A stretch of 64,000 nt of DNA from Microbacterium timonense (GTDB lineage Bacteria; Actinomycetota; Actinomycetes; Actinomycetales; Microbacteriaceae), in contig NZ_OLMV01000001.1 of NCBI RefSeq assembly GCF_900292075.1, positions 744,001 through 808,000 on the forward strand, in the 5' to 3' direction. The notes under the pieces were generated by a model, which searched no databases, was not told the origin of the DNA, and saw nothing but the letters and a program-made list of their open reading frames with translations. Position 1 is the first letter of the stretch. Each line of letters opens with the position of its first letter. This document shows positions 8,092 through 18,160 of this stretch, in pieces. A program made the translations under genes and the position numbers.

Positions 8092-9638
8092 GAGCGTGCC
8101 TCCGCGCCGCGCCGCCGCGTGACCAGGGCGGTGAGATCGGGCTCCTCGTCCGTCACGTCGAACGGATAGGTCCCCGGCCGAAGCCGCGAGTGTCCCAGGC
8201 GCAGCAGATCCTGGTCGACTCCGCCCGGGGTGAGCGCCAGCGCCCAGCCGCGGGCCAGATCGTAGAGCTCCGGTTCGAGATACCCGATCTTGACGATGAG
8301 GATGTCGGCGGCGTGGGGATCCAGCCCCAGCATGCGGAAGTCGTCCAGGTGATGGAAGGGCTTGCGCCGCTCGGTGACGATGGCGTGGACGGCGCCGCTG
8401 CGGATCACGATCTGGGTCCCCGCGACCGGATCGCCCTCGGTGATCGAGAAGACCTCGCCGGTGACCGCCACAGGACCGCGCGGCCCGGCATCCACTCGGC
8501 CCCCCACCTCCACGGTGACCGTCGCACCGGCGCCCGCCGTCCGCGCGGCCTTCACGGCGTCGGGATCGAAGACGGATGCCGCGATGACGGTGCGCGCGGG
8601 ATCGACGAGGTCGGCGCGCTCGAGCAACCTTCCGAGCGACCAGGAGACGTCCCCCGCGCCTCCGGCGGTGGGATTGTCGCCGGAGTCCGAGATCACGTAG
8701 GGGCGCGGCGCACCCGCCGCCAGCGCCGCATCGAGCGCCTCGTCCAGCGTCGCGGTCGGACCGACGAATGCGAAGTCGGCACGGGCGTCCCAGTAGCCGC
8801 GCGCCAGACGCTCGGCCTCACGGGCGACCACGTCCCGATCGTCGCCCGTGACGATGACGGTCGCGTGGCAGCGCGGTTCGTCCGCCCACGCGTACCCGAC
8901 CCAGACCGCGGCGTCCGTGACCCCCTCGAGCTCTTCGACGTCGGGGACGGCGGCGTACAGACCACGGGCCGGCTCGAGGCGCGTGCTCGTCTTCTCACCG
9001 GGTAGCAGCACAGGCACCCGCACCCAGGCCTTCAACGGGCGGCGAGCGTCGGGGTCCGAGCCGGCAGGCCCTCGCAGACGCTCGAGCAGGTTGTGCACGG
9101 CGCGCTGCTTGGTGTTCAGCCAGTCCTCATGCGGCGCCATCCGGTAGCAGGTGAGCAGATCCACGGCGTCGAACAGCGCGTCCGAGACGTTGCCATGCAG
9201 GTCCATCGACGTCGACACGAGAGTGTCGGGACCGAGCGCGTCGCGCACGGCCTCGGCCAGGTCGCCCTCAGCGTCGTCCATACCGACCACGCTCATCGCG
9301 CCGTGGATGTCGAAGAAGAACCCGTCGAACGGACCGTGGGCACGGATGCCGTCCACGATCGCGGACTTCATGCGGGCGTAGGTCTGCGGGTCGACCGCGC
9401 CACCGGGCAGCGACCGCCCGTGCGTGAGCGGCACCCAGTCGGCGGCCTCCCGCAACTCCTCCCCCTCGGCGAGGAACGGGTAGTACGCCAGCAGGTCGGC
9501 GCCGGTGCGGATGGTGAACGCCTCGTCGCCGGAGACATGCGGGGAGAACGTGCTGGATTCGATGGAGATCCCGCCGATGCCGATGCGCGGCCGCGCGAGG
9601 CCGGCGGGATGGAGGGCGCCCAGCGGGCCCTTCCACAC
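8088..9638 (-). CDS. M81 family metallopeptidase (MlrC-like)
   Basis: Belongs to the M81 family, named for MlrC, a microcystin-degrading zinc enzyme; most members have unknown substrates. The N-terminal domain carries RIGIGGISIESSTFSPH, FFFDIHGAMS and SMDLHGNVS, followed by YRMAPHED. D146, H148 and H170 have the same spacing as the zinc ligands reported for MlrC. The C-terminal domain contains PFHHLDDFRMLGLDP and VKIGYLEPEL. No ATG suits the N-terminus; GTG 9638 (516 aa) lies 11 nt after the ROK kinase stop and is the best candidate, though a CTG a few codons later is possible. Its place between a sugar kinase and a fucosidase suggests a glycoconjugate amide-bond substrate (inference). Confidence 0.88.
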   Translation of the reverse strand: MWKGPLGALHPAGLARPRIGIGGISIESSTFSPHVSGDEAFTIRTGADLLAYYPFLAEGEELREAADWVPLTHGRSLPGGAVDPQTYARMKSAIVDGIRAHGPFDGFFFDIHGAMSVVGMDDAEGDLAEAVRDALGPDTLVSTSMDLHGNVSDALFDAVDLLTCYRMAPHEDWLNTKQRAVHNLLERLRGPAGSDPDARRPLKAWVRVPVLLPGEKTSTRLEPARGLYAAVPDVEELEGVTDAAVWVGYAWADEPRCHATVIVTGDDRDVVAREAERLARGYWDARADFAFVGPTATLDEALDAALAAGAPRPYVISDSGDNPTAGGAGDVSWSLGRLLERADLVDPARTVIAASVFDPDAVKAARTAGAGATVTVEVGGRVDAGPRGPVAVTGEVFSITEGDPVAGTQIVIRSGAVHAIVTERRKPFHHLDDFRMLGLDPHAADILIVKIGYLEPELYDLARGWALALTPGGVDQDLLRLGHSRLRPGTYPFDVTDEEPDLTALVTRRRGAEARS

Positions 9639-9648
9639 CTTGTCGTGA

Positions 9649-10623
9649 TCAGGACGCGACGTCACGGAGCAGCTCGCTTTCTGGGGAGGAGATGGAGGAG
9701 AGGGAATGGTCGGATGCCGCAACCAGCGCCGCAGCGCCCAGCACCACGGCATCTTCGCCCAGCGATCCCGGGACGATTCGCAGCGGCGCTCCCGAGACCG
9801 GTGGATCGGACGCGAGCACCGCCGCCACGGCCGGGGCGAGGAGGTCCCATGCGGAGGCGACCCCGCCGCCCACCACGGCCAGCGGCACGTCGACCAGACT
9901 GGCCGCCGACACGCAGGCGAGCGCCACGGCGCGACCCGCGTCGGCGAAGACCTCGGCGGCGGCGGGGTCACCGGATCGCGCGCGTTCGGCCACGACGCGG
10001 GCAGAAGCCACCCCGTGCCCTGTCGCCGTCGCATACCGTCGGACGATCGAGGTGCCGGAGGCCAGGGTCTCGAGGTGCCCCCGCTGACCGCACGTGCAGA
10101 CCAGGTCGCCGTATCCCGGCGTGTGGCCGATCTCGCCGGCCGCACCGTGAGGGCCGTGGCGGAGCGCGCCGTCGAGCACGAGCGCGCCGCCGACGCCGGT
10201 GCCGAGCATCAGGCCCAGCACATCGCGGCCCCGCCCCGCGCCCCAGGCGGCTTCGCCGAGAAGGAACGCGTTGACGTCGTTCTCGACCCGCACCCGCAGC
10301 TCGAGCCGTTCGGCCAGGTGCCCGCCGAGAGGGAAGCCCGCCCAGTCGACGAACATGTCCGACGCCGCTCGGATGGCGCCGCTGTCCGGGTCCACGACAC
10401 CGGCGGCGCCCACGCCCACCGCCTGCGGCTGCACGCGCGCCTTCTCGGCAAGCTCCTCGACGAGCCGTGCGGCCGACTCCGCCATGGCCTGTCCCCCCTG
10501 ACGCGCGGGGGTGTCGCACGTGCCGCGCGCCAGCACGCTGCCGTCGTGCGCCACCAGCGCGCCGGCGGTCTTCGTGCCCCCGATGTCGACGCCTGCGACG
10601 ACGGAAGGTCTGGAGCCGCTCAT
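9649..10623 (-). CDS. ROK family sugar kinase
   Basis: The 324-aa ROK protein has no DNA-binding domain, so it is a kinase of the glucokinase/N-acylhexosamine kinase type. It shows the ATP loop GVDIGGTKTAG (~11-21), the catalytic region RVENDVNAFLLGEA, LGTGVGGALV, and the zinc/ROK motif EIGHTPGYGDLVCTCGQRGH. The last has His in place of the third Cys, a recognised variant. ATG 10623 overlaps the upstream permease stop (ATGA). It presumably phosphorylates the sugar imported by the ABC genes immediately upstream; the exact sugar cannot be read from sequence. Confidence 0.9.
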   Translation of the reverse strand: MSGSRPSVVAGVDIGGTKTAGALVAHDGSVLARGTCDTPARQGGQAMAESAARLVEELAEKARVQPQAVGVGAAGVVDPDSGAIRAASDMFVDWAGFPLGGHLAERLELRVRVENDVNAFLLGEAAWGAGRGRDVLGLMLGTGVGGALVLDGALRHGPHGAAGEIGHTPGYGDLVCTCGQRGHLETLASGTSIVRRYATATGHGVASARVVAERARSGDPAAAEVFADAGRAVALACVSAASLVDVPLAVVGGGVASAWDLLAPAVAAVLASDPPVSGAPLRIVPGSLGEDAVVLGAAALVAASDHSLSSISSPESELLRDVAS

Positions 10624-11561
10624 CGGCCGCCCAACCCGGCCATCGCGATGCCCTTGACGAGGTGCTTCTGCAGGGCGATCACGAGGATCGTGGTGGGGAT
10701 CATCGAGATGATGGCAGCCGCCATCTGAAGATCCCACCGCGTACCGGTCAGGCCCGAGAAGCTGGCGAGCCCGACGGGAAGGGTCCCGAGCTTCGCGTAG
10801 TCCACCGTGACGATGAGCGGCCACAGGTAGCTGTTCCAGAACGACAGGAACGTGAACACCGCCAGCACCGCGACGGCGGACTTCGACAGCGGAAGGATGA
10901 TCTGCAGGAACGTCCGCACGGCACCGGCACCGTCGACGCGGGCCGCCTCCTCCAATTCGAACGGGATGCCGCGGAAGAACTGGCGCATGAGGAACGTGCC
11001 GAACGCGGTGAAGGCGAACGGGAAGATCAGCGCCTGGTACGTGTTCACCCAGCCGAACCACTGCATGACCTGGAACATGGGGATCACCAGGACCTCGGCC
11101 GGAACCATGAGGGTCGCCAGGAACAGCACGAAGACGGCGTCGCGCCCCTTCCAGCGCAGCCGCCCGAACGCGTAGCCGGCGGTCGTCGAGACGATCAGCA
11201 CCACCAGGGTGCCGGCCACCGCGACGAACAGCGAGTTGGCGATGTACGTGACGAACGGCCCGTACGCGAAGACCTCGGCGAAATTGCCCCATTTCACCTG
11301 CGAGCCGACCAGGGTCGGCGGCATCGAGAAGATCTCCTCGTTGGGCTTGAGCGCCGAGAAGAACGCGTACACCAGGGGCGCGACGAAGATGAGCGCCGCC
11401 AGGTAGACGGACACGTGCGCGACGATCAGTCTGATGCGCTCGCCCCGGGTGCGCGGAGCTGTCCGCCGGCGCCGTGGCTCCTCGGCGACGAACTCGTCAT
11501 CGGAGGTCATCAGAAGGGTCTGCTCGACGGCGGTGTCGAGATCTTCGACGTCAGTGCTCAT
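10620..11561 (-). CDS. carbohydrate ABC transporter permease, MalG type
   Basis: The 313-aa inner-membrane subunit of a CUT1-family sugar importer has a basic N-terminal cytoplasmic tail and six predicted helices. The EAA loop is EEAARVDGAGAVRTFLQIILPLSK, here read as EEAARVDGAGAVRTF followed by LQIILPLSK, where the ATPase docks. ATG 11561 lies 11 nt inside the end of the preceding permease gene; upstream in-frame codons read through that gene's antisense-like composition. No ATPase gene is present in the operon, so a shared MsiK-type ATPase encoded elsewhere probably energises the system. Confidence 0.93.
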   Translation of the reverse strand: MSTDVEDLDTAVEQTLLMTSDDEFVAEEPRRRRTAPRTRGERIRLIVAHVSVYLAALIFVAPLVYAFFSALKPNEEIFSMPPTLVGSQVKWGNFAEVFAYGPFVTYIANSLFVAVAGTLVVLIVSTTAGYAFGRLRWKGRDAVFVLFLATLMVPAEVLVIPMFQVMQWFGWVNTYQALIFPFAFTAFGTFLMRQFFRGIPFELEEAARVDGAGAVRTFLQIILPLSKSAVAVLAVFTFLSFWNSYLWPLIVTVDYAKLGTLPVGLASFSGLTGTRWDLQMAAAIISMIPTTILVIALQKHLVKGIAMAGLGGR

Positions 11562-12456
11562 AGTGCACCCACTTCCGCTGCGCGGCGAACTGCACGCCGG
11601 TGATGGCGATGATGATCGCGAAGAGGATCCATGCGGCCGCGGCCGCAAGCCCCAGGTCGCCGAAAGTGAAGCCCTGCTCCCAGATGAACATCACGAGCGG
11701 CTTGGTCGCGTTTCCCGGGCCGCCGCCGGTCAGCAGCTGCGGCTGGGCGAAGACCTGCAGCGCGGTGATCATCGTCATGATCGTGGCGAAGAAGATGGAG
11801 GGCGAGATCATCGGGATCATCACGCTCCACGTCAGCCGGAAGCCGCGCGCGCCGTCGATGCTCGCAGCCTCCAGCACGCTCTCGGGCAGCTGCTCGAGGG
11901 CCGCTGAGAAGATGAGCATGTTGTAGCCGAGTCCCTGCCACACGCTCATCGCCACCACCATGACCATCGCCCAGTACGGGTCGGCGAGGAAGTTGGGCAG
12001 CGTGATCCCGAACCAGCTCTCAGCGAGGCCGTTGAACAGCCCCTGTGGCTGCAGCATCATCTTCCACACCAGCACGTTCGCGACCATCGGCACGACGACG
12101 GGGATGAAGAAGAGCACTCGGAGGGCGCCGCGGCCGCGGATGCGCGGACCCAGCCCGATGGCGAGCACGAGCGAGAGCGCGATGCTGCACGGCACATACA
12201 GCAGCGTGTACACCGCGGAGTTGCGCAGCGCCGGCCAGAAGTCCGGGCTCTCGGTGAACAGCTTGGCGTAGTTGTCGACGCCGTTGAAGCTGCGGTCGCC
12301 GAACGTCGGCCAGTCGAAGACGCTCATCACGATCGACAGGCCGACGGGCACGATCGTGAACAGGGCCAGGCCCACCAGGGCTGGGCTTGCGAAGCCCAGC
12401 GCCTGGCGGGCCTCAGCCCTGGCGAGCGACCCGCGACGGGTGGTCGTGGTCGTCAT
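11551..12456 (-). CDS. carbohydrate ABC transporter permease, MalF type
   Basis: The CUT1-family partner permease is about 301 aa with six helices and the EAA loop LEAASIDGARGFRLTWSVM. I prefer ATG 12456 (MTTTTTRRGSLARAEARQA). An alternative GTG at 12504 overlaps the stop of the binding-protein gene (GTGA) and would add 16 residues; neither start has an ideal ribosome site. It lies between the solute-binding lipoprotein and the MalG-type permease in one operon. Confidence 0.93.
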   Translation of the reverse strand: MTTTTTRRGSLARAEARQALGFASPALVGLALFTIVPVGLSIVMSVFDWPTFGDRSFNGVDNYAKLFTESPDFWPALRNSAVYTLLYVPCSIALSLVLAIGLGPRIRGRGALRVLFFIPVVVPMVANVLVWKMMLQPQGLFNGLAESWFGITLPNFLADPYWAMVMVVAMSVWQGLGYNMLIFSAALEQLPESVLEAASIDGARGFRLTWSVMIPMISPSIFFATIMTMITALQVFAQPQLLTGGGPGNATKPLVMFIWEQGFTFGDLGLAAAAAWILFAIIIAITGVQFAAQRKWVHYEH

Positions 12457-12500
12457 TGCTCTGCTCTCTTGCTCCTGCGGGGACTCGTCACCGAGTCCGG

Positions 12501-13760
12501 TCACTCACCGAACTGCGCCTGCGCGTTGGCCAGCAGCTCGGACATCTCGAGCTGCCCGTTGTAGACGCTGACGAGGTTCGGCTGGACATAGCTGTCGAGC
12601 TTCTCCCAGTTCTTGGTCATGTACAGCGGCACGGTGGTCGCGAAGGCGGACTCGAAGACCGACTTCACCTGGTCGCGGTACTGCTCGTCGATCGAGTCGA
12701 AGTACAGCGGCTGCGACTCGGTGCGAGCCGGGTACGAGCGACCGGAGGACGCGATGTAGTCCTGAGCGTCCTTGCCGAGGAGGGATCCCATGACCTTCAG
12801 CGCCTCCTCCGGGTGATCGCAGGTCTTCGAGATGCCGTAGCCGGAGCCGAGGATCGGGCCGGCGTTGCCGTGGTCGCCGGTGGGAAGCGGCGCCATGCCC
12901 GCGGCGAAGCCGGACTCGTTGTTGAGGTAGCTCACGGCGTTCCAGGTGCCGTCCACCGCCATCGCGGCGTTGCCGCCGGTGTACTGGTTCTCACCCCAGC
13001 CGGTGTCGGACGCCGAGGCGACCGGCGCGGCGACTCCGAGGTCGGTGACGAGTCCGGCGTACCAGGACGCGGCATCGACGAAGTCGGGGTCGTCGATGTG
13101 CAGGGTTCCGTCCTCAGAGGCGGGCTGCTGACCGGAGTACGCGATGGGCATCGACATCCACTGGTATCCGCCCATCCCCATGCCGAAGCCGAACTTGCCG
13201 GCGGCGGTGGCGGTGGTCGCGATGTCTTCGAAGTCGTCGAACGTCCACCCGATCTCCGGCGTCTGCGCGCCCGTGGCCGTGAGCATGTTCTGGTTGTAGT
13301 AGACCAGCATCGTCGCCACGTCGAACGGAACGCCGTAGAGCGCGCCCTCGAAGCTCAGGATCCCGTCGGCACCGGGGTTGAAGTCGCCCAGGTCGATGCC
13401 CGCCGTCTCGAGGTCATCGGCCGTGAGCTCGCGGAACCCGTCCGTGAAGCCGCCGAGCTGCGCTCCGCTCATGCCGGTGACACAGGCCATGTTGCCACTG
13501 GCCATGTTGGTCGTGAGCTTGGTGAAGAAGTCGTTCCACGGCGCCGTCTGGAGCTTGATCTCCACGTCCGGGTTCTCCTTCTGGGCGATCGCGACCTGCT
13601 CCTCGAGCGCGGTCGTGTCAGCCTCGCTGCCCGACCACATGTCGACGACGATGGTCGGCTTGCCGTCGGACGAGTCGCCTCCGCTCCCGCTGGCGCACCC
13701 CGTCAACACCACCGCGACTCCGGTGGCCGCGGCCACCGCGCCGACGCGCATCTTCTTCAT
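12501..13760 (-). CDS. sugar ABC transporter substrate-binding lipoprotein
   Basis: The 419-aa CUT1 (family 1) solute-binding protein is the first gene of the operon. The N-terminus is a lipoprotein signal ([20 protein letters not shown] then GCASGSGGD), placing the mature protein on the outer face of the membrane with Cys22 as the lipid site. The body carries [33 protein letters not shown] and [17 protein letters not shown], typical of maltose/oligosaccharide binders. AGGAGG lies 7 nt before ATG 13760. With two GH29 fucosidases nearby, a fucosylated oligosaccharide ligand is plausible but unproven. Confidence 0.94.
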   Translation of the reverse strand: MKKMRVGAVAAATGVAVVLTGCASGSGGDSSDGKPTIVVDMWSGSEADTTALEEQVAIAQKENPDVEIKLQTAPWNDFFTKLTTNMASGNMACVTGMSGAQLGGFTDGFRELTADDLETAGIDLGDFNPGADGILSFEGALYGVPFDVATMLVYYNQNMLTATGAQTPEIGWTFDDFEDIATTATAAGKFGFGMGMGGYQWMSMPIAYSGQQPASEDGTLHIDDPDFVDAASWYAGLVTDLGVAAPVASASDTGWGENQYTGGNAAMAVDGTWNAVSYLNNESGFAAGMAPLPTGDHGNAGPILGSGYGISKTCDHPEEALKVMGSLLGKDAQDYIASSGRSYPARTESQPLYFDSIDEQYRDQVKSVFESAFATTVPLYMTKNWEKLDSYVQPNLVSVYNGQLEMSELLANAQAQFGE

Positions 13761-13796
13761 TGAATGCCTCCTCTGGCAGCCGGTCCCAAGAGGTTA

Positions 13797-13811
13797 TTTC
13801 GATTGTCGAAA
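13797..13811. promoter_or_regulatory. candidate operator of the ABC/fucosidase operon (TTTCGA-TTG-TCGAAA)
   Basis: A perfect 6-bp inverted repeat with a 3-nt spacer lies 36 bp upstream of the binding-protein start codon and within AT-richer sequence. Flanking TT/AA bases extend the symmetry. ROK-family repressors commonly bind such sites, and the divergent neighbour is a ROK repressor, so autoregulation and operon control from here are likely. Confidence 0.55.
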
Positions 13812-13871
13812 CAACTTTGTACTCTTGTGTCGCAAGTCACCCTCGCAGGTTTCGATCGGTGACGCAACCTG

Positions 13872-13884
13872 AACATCGGATGTT
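13872..13884. promoter_or_regulatory. palindrome AACATCGGATGTT, shared with second fucosidase promoter
   Basis: Five-base arms flank CGG. The core ACATCGGATGT recurs immediately upstream of the second GH29 gene (16426-16440) as AGACAT-CGG-ATGTCT. Two copies at the promoters of functionally linked genes suggest a common regulator. Confidence 0.5.
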
Positions 13885-13948
13885 TATCGACGTGTGATAC
13901 TTCGTCACGTCCCGGAAACACCCCTCCCCCACAGACGCGAGAAGGAAC

Positions 13949-15103
13949 ATGACCCCGGACACCGACCGCCCCTCGCCGGACGAGGCCCTGTCCCGCCGCA
14001 TCATCGATCTCATCTCGGCGGGTCGGGCGCGTTCGCGCACGGAACTCGCCGCCGCACTCGGACTCGCACCGTCGACCGTGAGCCTGCGTGTCCAGTCGCT
14101 CATCGACGCCGGACTGGTGACAGAGCGCGGGGAGGGCACGTCGCGCGGCGGACGCCGGCCGCGCCTGCTGGGCATCGACGACACGTCGGGCGTCATCCTC
14201 ACGGTCGACCTCGGCGGCGGCCACGCGCGCGTCGGCGTGCACTCCCTCAGCGGCGCGCTCCGGGAGACCCGATCCATCCCCGTGACCCTGACCGACGGAC
14301 CAGAACCCACCATGGCCGCCGTCTGCCGGCTCTTCGACGAGGTCAGCGGCGGGCGCCCCATCCACGCCATCGGCATCAGCCTTCCGGGACCGGTCGACAT
14401 CGCGACCGGCTCGGTCACACAGCCGTCGCGGATGCCCGGCTGGCCGGGCTTCCGCGTCGGCGAGCACGTGAGACAGCGGTACGGCGTACCGGTCGCCGTC
14501 GACAACGACGCCAACCTGGCAGCCCTGGGCGAACACCGGGCGCAGTTCGGGGCGACCGGCCACAGCATCACGGTGAAGGCGGGTACCGCCATCGGCAGCG
14601 GCATCATCGTGGACGGGCATATCCATCGCGGCGCGACCGGCGCAGCCGGTGACATCACCCACACCCGCATCGACGGAAGCGGCGACATCCCGTGCTCGTG
14701 CGGAAACACGGGATGCCTGGAGACCGTCGCCAGCGGTGCGAGCCTGGTGCGTCAGATGCGCGAGCGCGGCCGCACCGAGGTGCACACCACCGCGGACGTG
14801 CTCGCTCTCGCGTTCGACGCGGAACCGGAGGCCACCAGCATCGTTCGCACGGCCGGGACGCACCTCGGGCAGGCGCTGTCGGGCGTCGTCAACTTCTTCA
14901 ACCCGCACGCTGTGTTCTTGACGGGCAGCATGAGCGCGTCCGAACCGTTCATCGCCGCGGTGCGCAGCCGGGTGTACGAGGCCTGCCACCCGCTGGCCAC
15001 CCAGCAGCTGCGCATCGAGGCCGCGCAGACCAGGGCCGACGCGATCCTCCACGGGGCGGCGCGCTGGGCGCTGGACAACCTGGAGCTCCCCACGGCGGCC
15101 TGA
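13949..15103 (+). CDS. ROK family transcriptional repressor
   Basis: The 384-aa protein has an N-terminal winged helix (~12-70: IIDLISAGRARSRTELAAAL, then LGLAPSTVSLRVQSLIDAG) with the GRRPRLL wing typical of NagC/XylR-like ROK regulators. A ROK sugar-sensing domain follows, with LTVDLGGGHARVG, VAVDNDANLAALGEH and the zinc motif CSCGNTGCLE. GAAGGA lies 4 nt before the ATG. It is divergent from the ABC/fucosidase operon and is the likely sugar-responsive repressor of it. It is convergent with the second fucosidase gene, with only 15 bp between stops. Confidence 0.93.
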   Translation: MTPDTDRPSPDEALSRRIIDLISAGRARSRTELAAALGLAPSTVSLRVQSLIDAGLVTERGEGTSRGGRRPRLLGIDDTSGVILTVDLGGGHARVGVHSLSGALRETRSIPVTLTDGPEPTMAAVCRLFDEVSGGRPIHAIGISLPGPVDIATGSVTQPSRMPGWPGFRVGEHVRQRYGVPVAVDNDANLAALGEHRAQFGATGHSITVKAGTAIGSGIIVDGHIHRGATGAAGDITHTRIDGSGDIPCSCGNTGCLETVASGASLVRQMRERGRTEVHTTADVLALAFDAEPEATSIVRTAGTHLGQALSGVVNFFNPHAVFLTGSMSASEPFIAAVRSRVYEACHPLATQQLRIEAAQTRADAILHGAARWALDNLELPTAA

Positions 15104-15118
15104 CGCCGCCGGACCGAC

Positions 15119-16417
15119 TCACGGGGCCGACAGCGTCAGCTCGATCACCGGTACCAGCACGTCGGGTCGCACCACGGGCAGATGCACCGTCAGCGTCCCC
15201 TCCGCCTCGCCGGCGGGCACCATGTTGCTCGGCACCTGTTCGGGATCGGTGACGGAGGTGCGCAGCCAGGATCCGTCATGAAGGAACCGTGCGTACGAGA
15301 CCTTGCCCGCCAGTTCGGGCAGATGCACGAAGCCGAGCGGCCACGAGAAGAGGTGCAGGTAGAGCCGGTCGCCTCGCCGGGTGTACACCCCTTCCCGAGG
15401 CGGTGTGAGTCCGGCATGGCCGGCGCCCACGATCGCCGCGCGGTGCAGCCGCATCCACTCCCCGATCTCCGCGAGCGTGCGCTCGTCGCGAGGCGCGATC
15501 GCGCCGCGCCCGTCGGGGCCGATGTTCAGCAGCATGTTGCCGTCCATCGAGACCGAGTCGGCGAGCATCTGCACCAGCAGCGTCGCCGACTTCTGCTCGG
15601 TGTTGTCGCGGTGATAGCCCCACGAGCCGTTCATCGTCTGGCAGGCCTCCCACACCTGCGGCACGCCGTCGAGCAGCAGCGGCGACGTCGGCTGGTACTG
15701 CTCCGGCGTGACGAAATCCCCCGGGATCCCCAGGCGATCGTTGACGAGCATGCGCGGCTGCAGCTCGCGGCACATCGCCAGCAGCCGCTCCGCGTCCCAG
15801 TCCGCCGGGCCCTTACCGAGAAGGCCGTCCGCCTCCTCGGGATACGTGAAGTCGAAGAACAGGTAGTCGATGTCGCCGTAGCCCGTCAGCAGCTCCCGCA
15901 CCTGGGCGTGCAGGAACTCGCGGTATCGCGCCATGTCGCGGCCTGCGTTGAGCGCCGCGACGTCGTCCCCGCGCCGCGGGTGGTTCCAGTCGACCGTGAA
16001 GTCGGGGTGATGCCAGTCGATCAGCGAGTGGTACAGGCCGACGCGCAGACCCTCCTCACGCAGCGCCTCCACGTACTCCCGCACGAGATCCCGGCCGCAC
16101 GCGGCGACCGAGTGGAAATCGCTGACGGCGGTGTCCCACAGGGCGAAGCCGTCGTGGTGCTTCGTCGTGAGCACCACATAGCCCATGCCGGTCTGCTTCG
16201 CGCGGCGGGCCAGGGCGCGGGCGTCGAAGAGGTCGGGATCGAAGTGCTCGAAGTACTGGCGGTAGTCCTCGTCGGTGAGGCGCTCATAGTTCTGCACCCA
16301 CTCATGCCGCGCCGCCGCGCTGTACAGACCGAAGTGCACGAACATCCCGAACCGCGCCTCATCGAACCACTGCTGCCGCATCCTGCCCCACTCGCCTCTC
16401 CGTTGCTCTCGCTCCAT
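15119..16417 (-). CDS. GH29 alpha-L-fucosidase, second enzyme
   Basis: The GH29 protein (432 aa from ATG 16417) shows RFGMFVHFGLYSAAARHEW (~22-40), VVLTTKHHDGFALWDT (~81-96), YHSLIDWHHPDF and IDYLFFDFTYPEE, with D189 at the nucleophile position. MDGNMLLNIGPDGRG is also present. It lacks a signal peptide. It is only distantly similar to the 6751-8091 enzyme, so linkage or aglycone preference probably differs. No good ribosome site precedes either candidate ATG (16417 or 16384); a longer reading to 16468 would run through the operator-like palindrome and is unlikely. A terminator separates it from ilvC. Confidence 0.9.
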   Translation of the reverse strand: MEREQRRGEWGRMRQQWFDEARFGMFVHFGLYSAAARHEWVQNYERLTDEDYRQYFEHFDPDLFDARALARRAKQTGMGYVVLTTKHHDGFALWDTAVSDFHSVAACGRDLVREYVEALREEGLRVGLYHSLIDWHHPDFTVDWNHPRRGDDVAALNAGRDMARYREFLHAQVRELLTGYGDIDYLFFDFTYPEEADGLLGKGPADWDAERLLAMCRELQPRMLVNDRLGIPGDFVTPEQYQPTSPLLLDGVPQVWEACQTMNGSWGYHRDNTEQKSATLLVQMLADSVSMDGNMLLNIGPDGRGAIAPRDERTLAEIGEWMRLHRAAIVGAGHAGLTPPREGVYTRRGDRLYLHLFSWPLGFVHLPELAGKVSYARFLHDGSWLRTSVTDPEQVPSNMVPAGEAEGTLTVHLPVVRPDVLVPVIELTLSAP

Positions 16418-16425
16418 CCTGGCAT

Positions 16426-16440
16426 AGACATCGGATGTCT
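16426..16440. promoter_or_regulatory. candidate operator AGACAT-CGG-ATGTCT
   Basis: Perfect 6-bp arms with a 3-nt spacer, 9 bp upstream of the second fucosidase start. The core matches the palindrome at 13872-13884. The site position would block transcription initiation. Confidence 0.55.
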
Positions 16441-16472
16441 GACGGCGTGCGGGACCGCGCCGGCGCAACGGA

Positions 16473-16502
16473 AGAGCCCGACCCCGCGAGGGGCCGGGCT
16501 CT
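16473..16502 (-). terminator. terminator downstream of ilvC
   Basis: AGAGCCCG pairs with CGGGCTCT, followed by one A/C mismatch and a CCCC/GGGG inner stem closed by GCGA. It lies 30-59 bp after the ilvC stop and before the fucosidase promoter. No long U-tract. Confidence 0.7.
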
Positions 16503-16531
16503 CACGATGACTCTGGAGCGAGGTGATCAGA

Positions 16532-17647
<1,116 letters not shown>

Positions 17648-18157
17648 TCAGCCGCGCAGCACGCGTTCGGTGATGCTCTTGCCGCCGCGGCCGATCGCGA
17701 CCAGGCCCGACTGGGCGAGCTCCTTGATGCCGAACGGCTCGAGCGCGCGCAGGAAGGCCTCGACCTTGCCCTTGTCGCCGGTGACCTCGACCACCAGCGC
17801 GTCGGGCGCATAGTCCACGATCTGCGCGCGGAAGAGGTTCACCACCTCGAGCACGTTCGAGCGCGTCTGGTTGTCGGCACGCACCTTGATCAGCATGTGC
17901 TCGCGCTGCACCGAGGCCGCCGGGTCGAGCTCGACGATCTTGATGACGTTGATCAGCTTGTTCAGCTGCTTCGTGACCTGCTCCAGCGGGAGCTCGTCGA
18001 CATCGACCACGACGGTGATGCGCGAGAGCCCCGGAACCTCGGTCACACCCACCGCGAGCGACTCGATGTTGAAGCCGCGACGCGCGAACAGCCCGGCGAC
18101 GCGGGTCAGCAGGCCCGGCTTGTCCTCCACGAGAAGACTCAGCACGTGACTGGACAT
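17648..18157 (-). CDS. ilvN: acetolactate synthase small (regulatory) subunit
   Basis: The 169-aa regulatory subunit confers valine feedback on IlvB. The N-terminal ACT domain carries LSLLVEDKPGLLTRVAGLFA and RRGFNIESLAVG. The C-terminal half carries DYAPDALVVEVTGDKGKVEA and a GIKELAQSGLVAIGRG motif. ATG 18157 follows the ilvB stop by 3 nt. Length and motifs are standard. Confidence 0.97.
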   Translation of the reverse strand: MSSHVLSLLVEDKPGLLTRVAGLFARRGFNIESLAVGVTEVPGLSRITVVVDVDELPLEQVTKQLNKLINVIKIVELDPAASVQREHMLIKVRADNQTRSNVLEVVNLFRAQIVDYAPDALVVEVTGDKGKVEAFLRALEPFGIKELAQSGLVAIGRGGKSITERVLRG

Positions 18158-18160
18158 CGT

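Noticed and set aside
8088..10145. 685-codon version of the M81 gene
   Set aside because: The first ~169 codons are a shadow of the ROK kinase; conserved M81 sequence begins near 9590.
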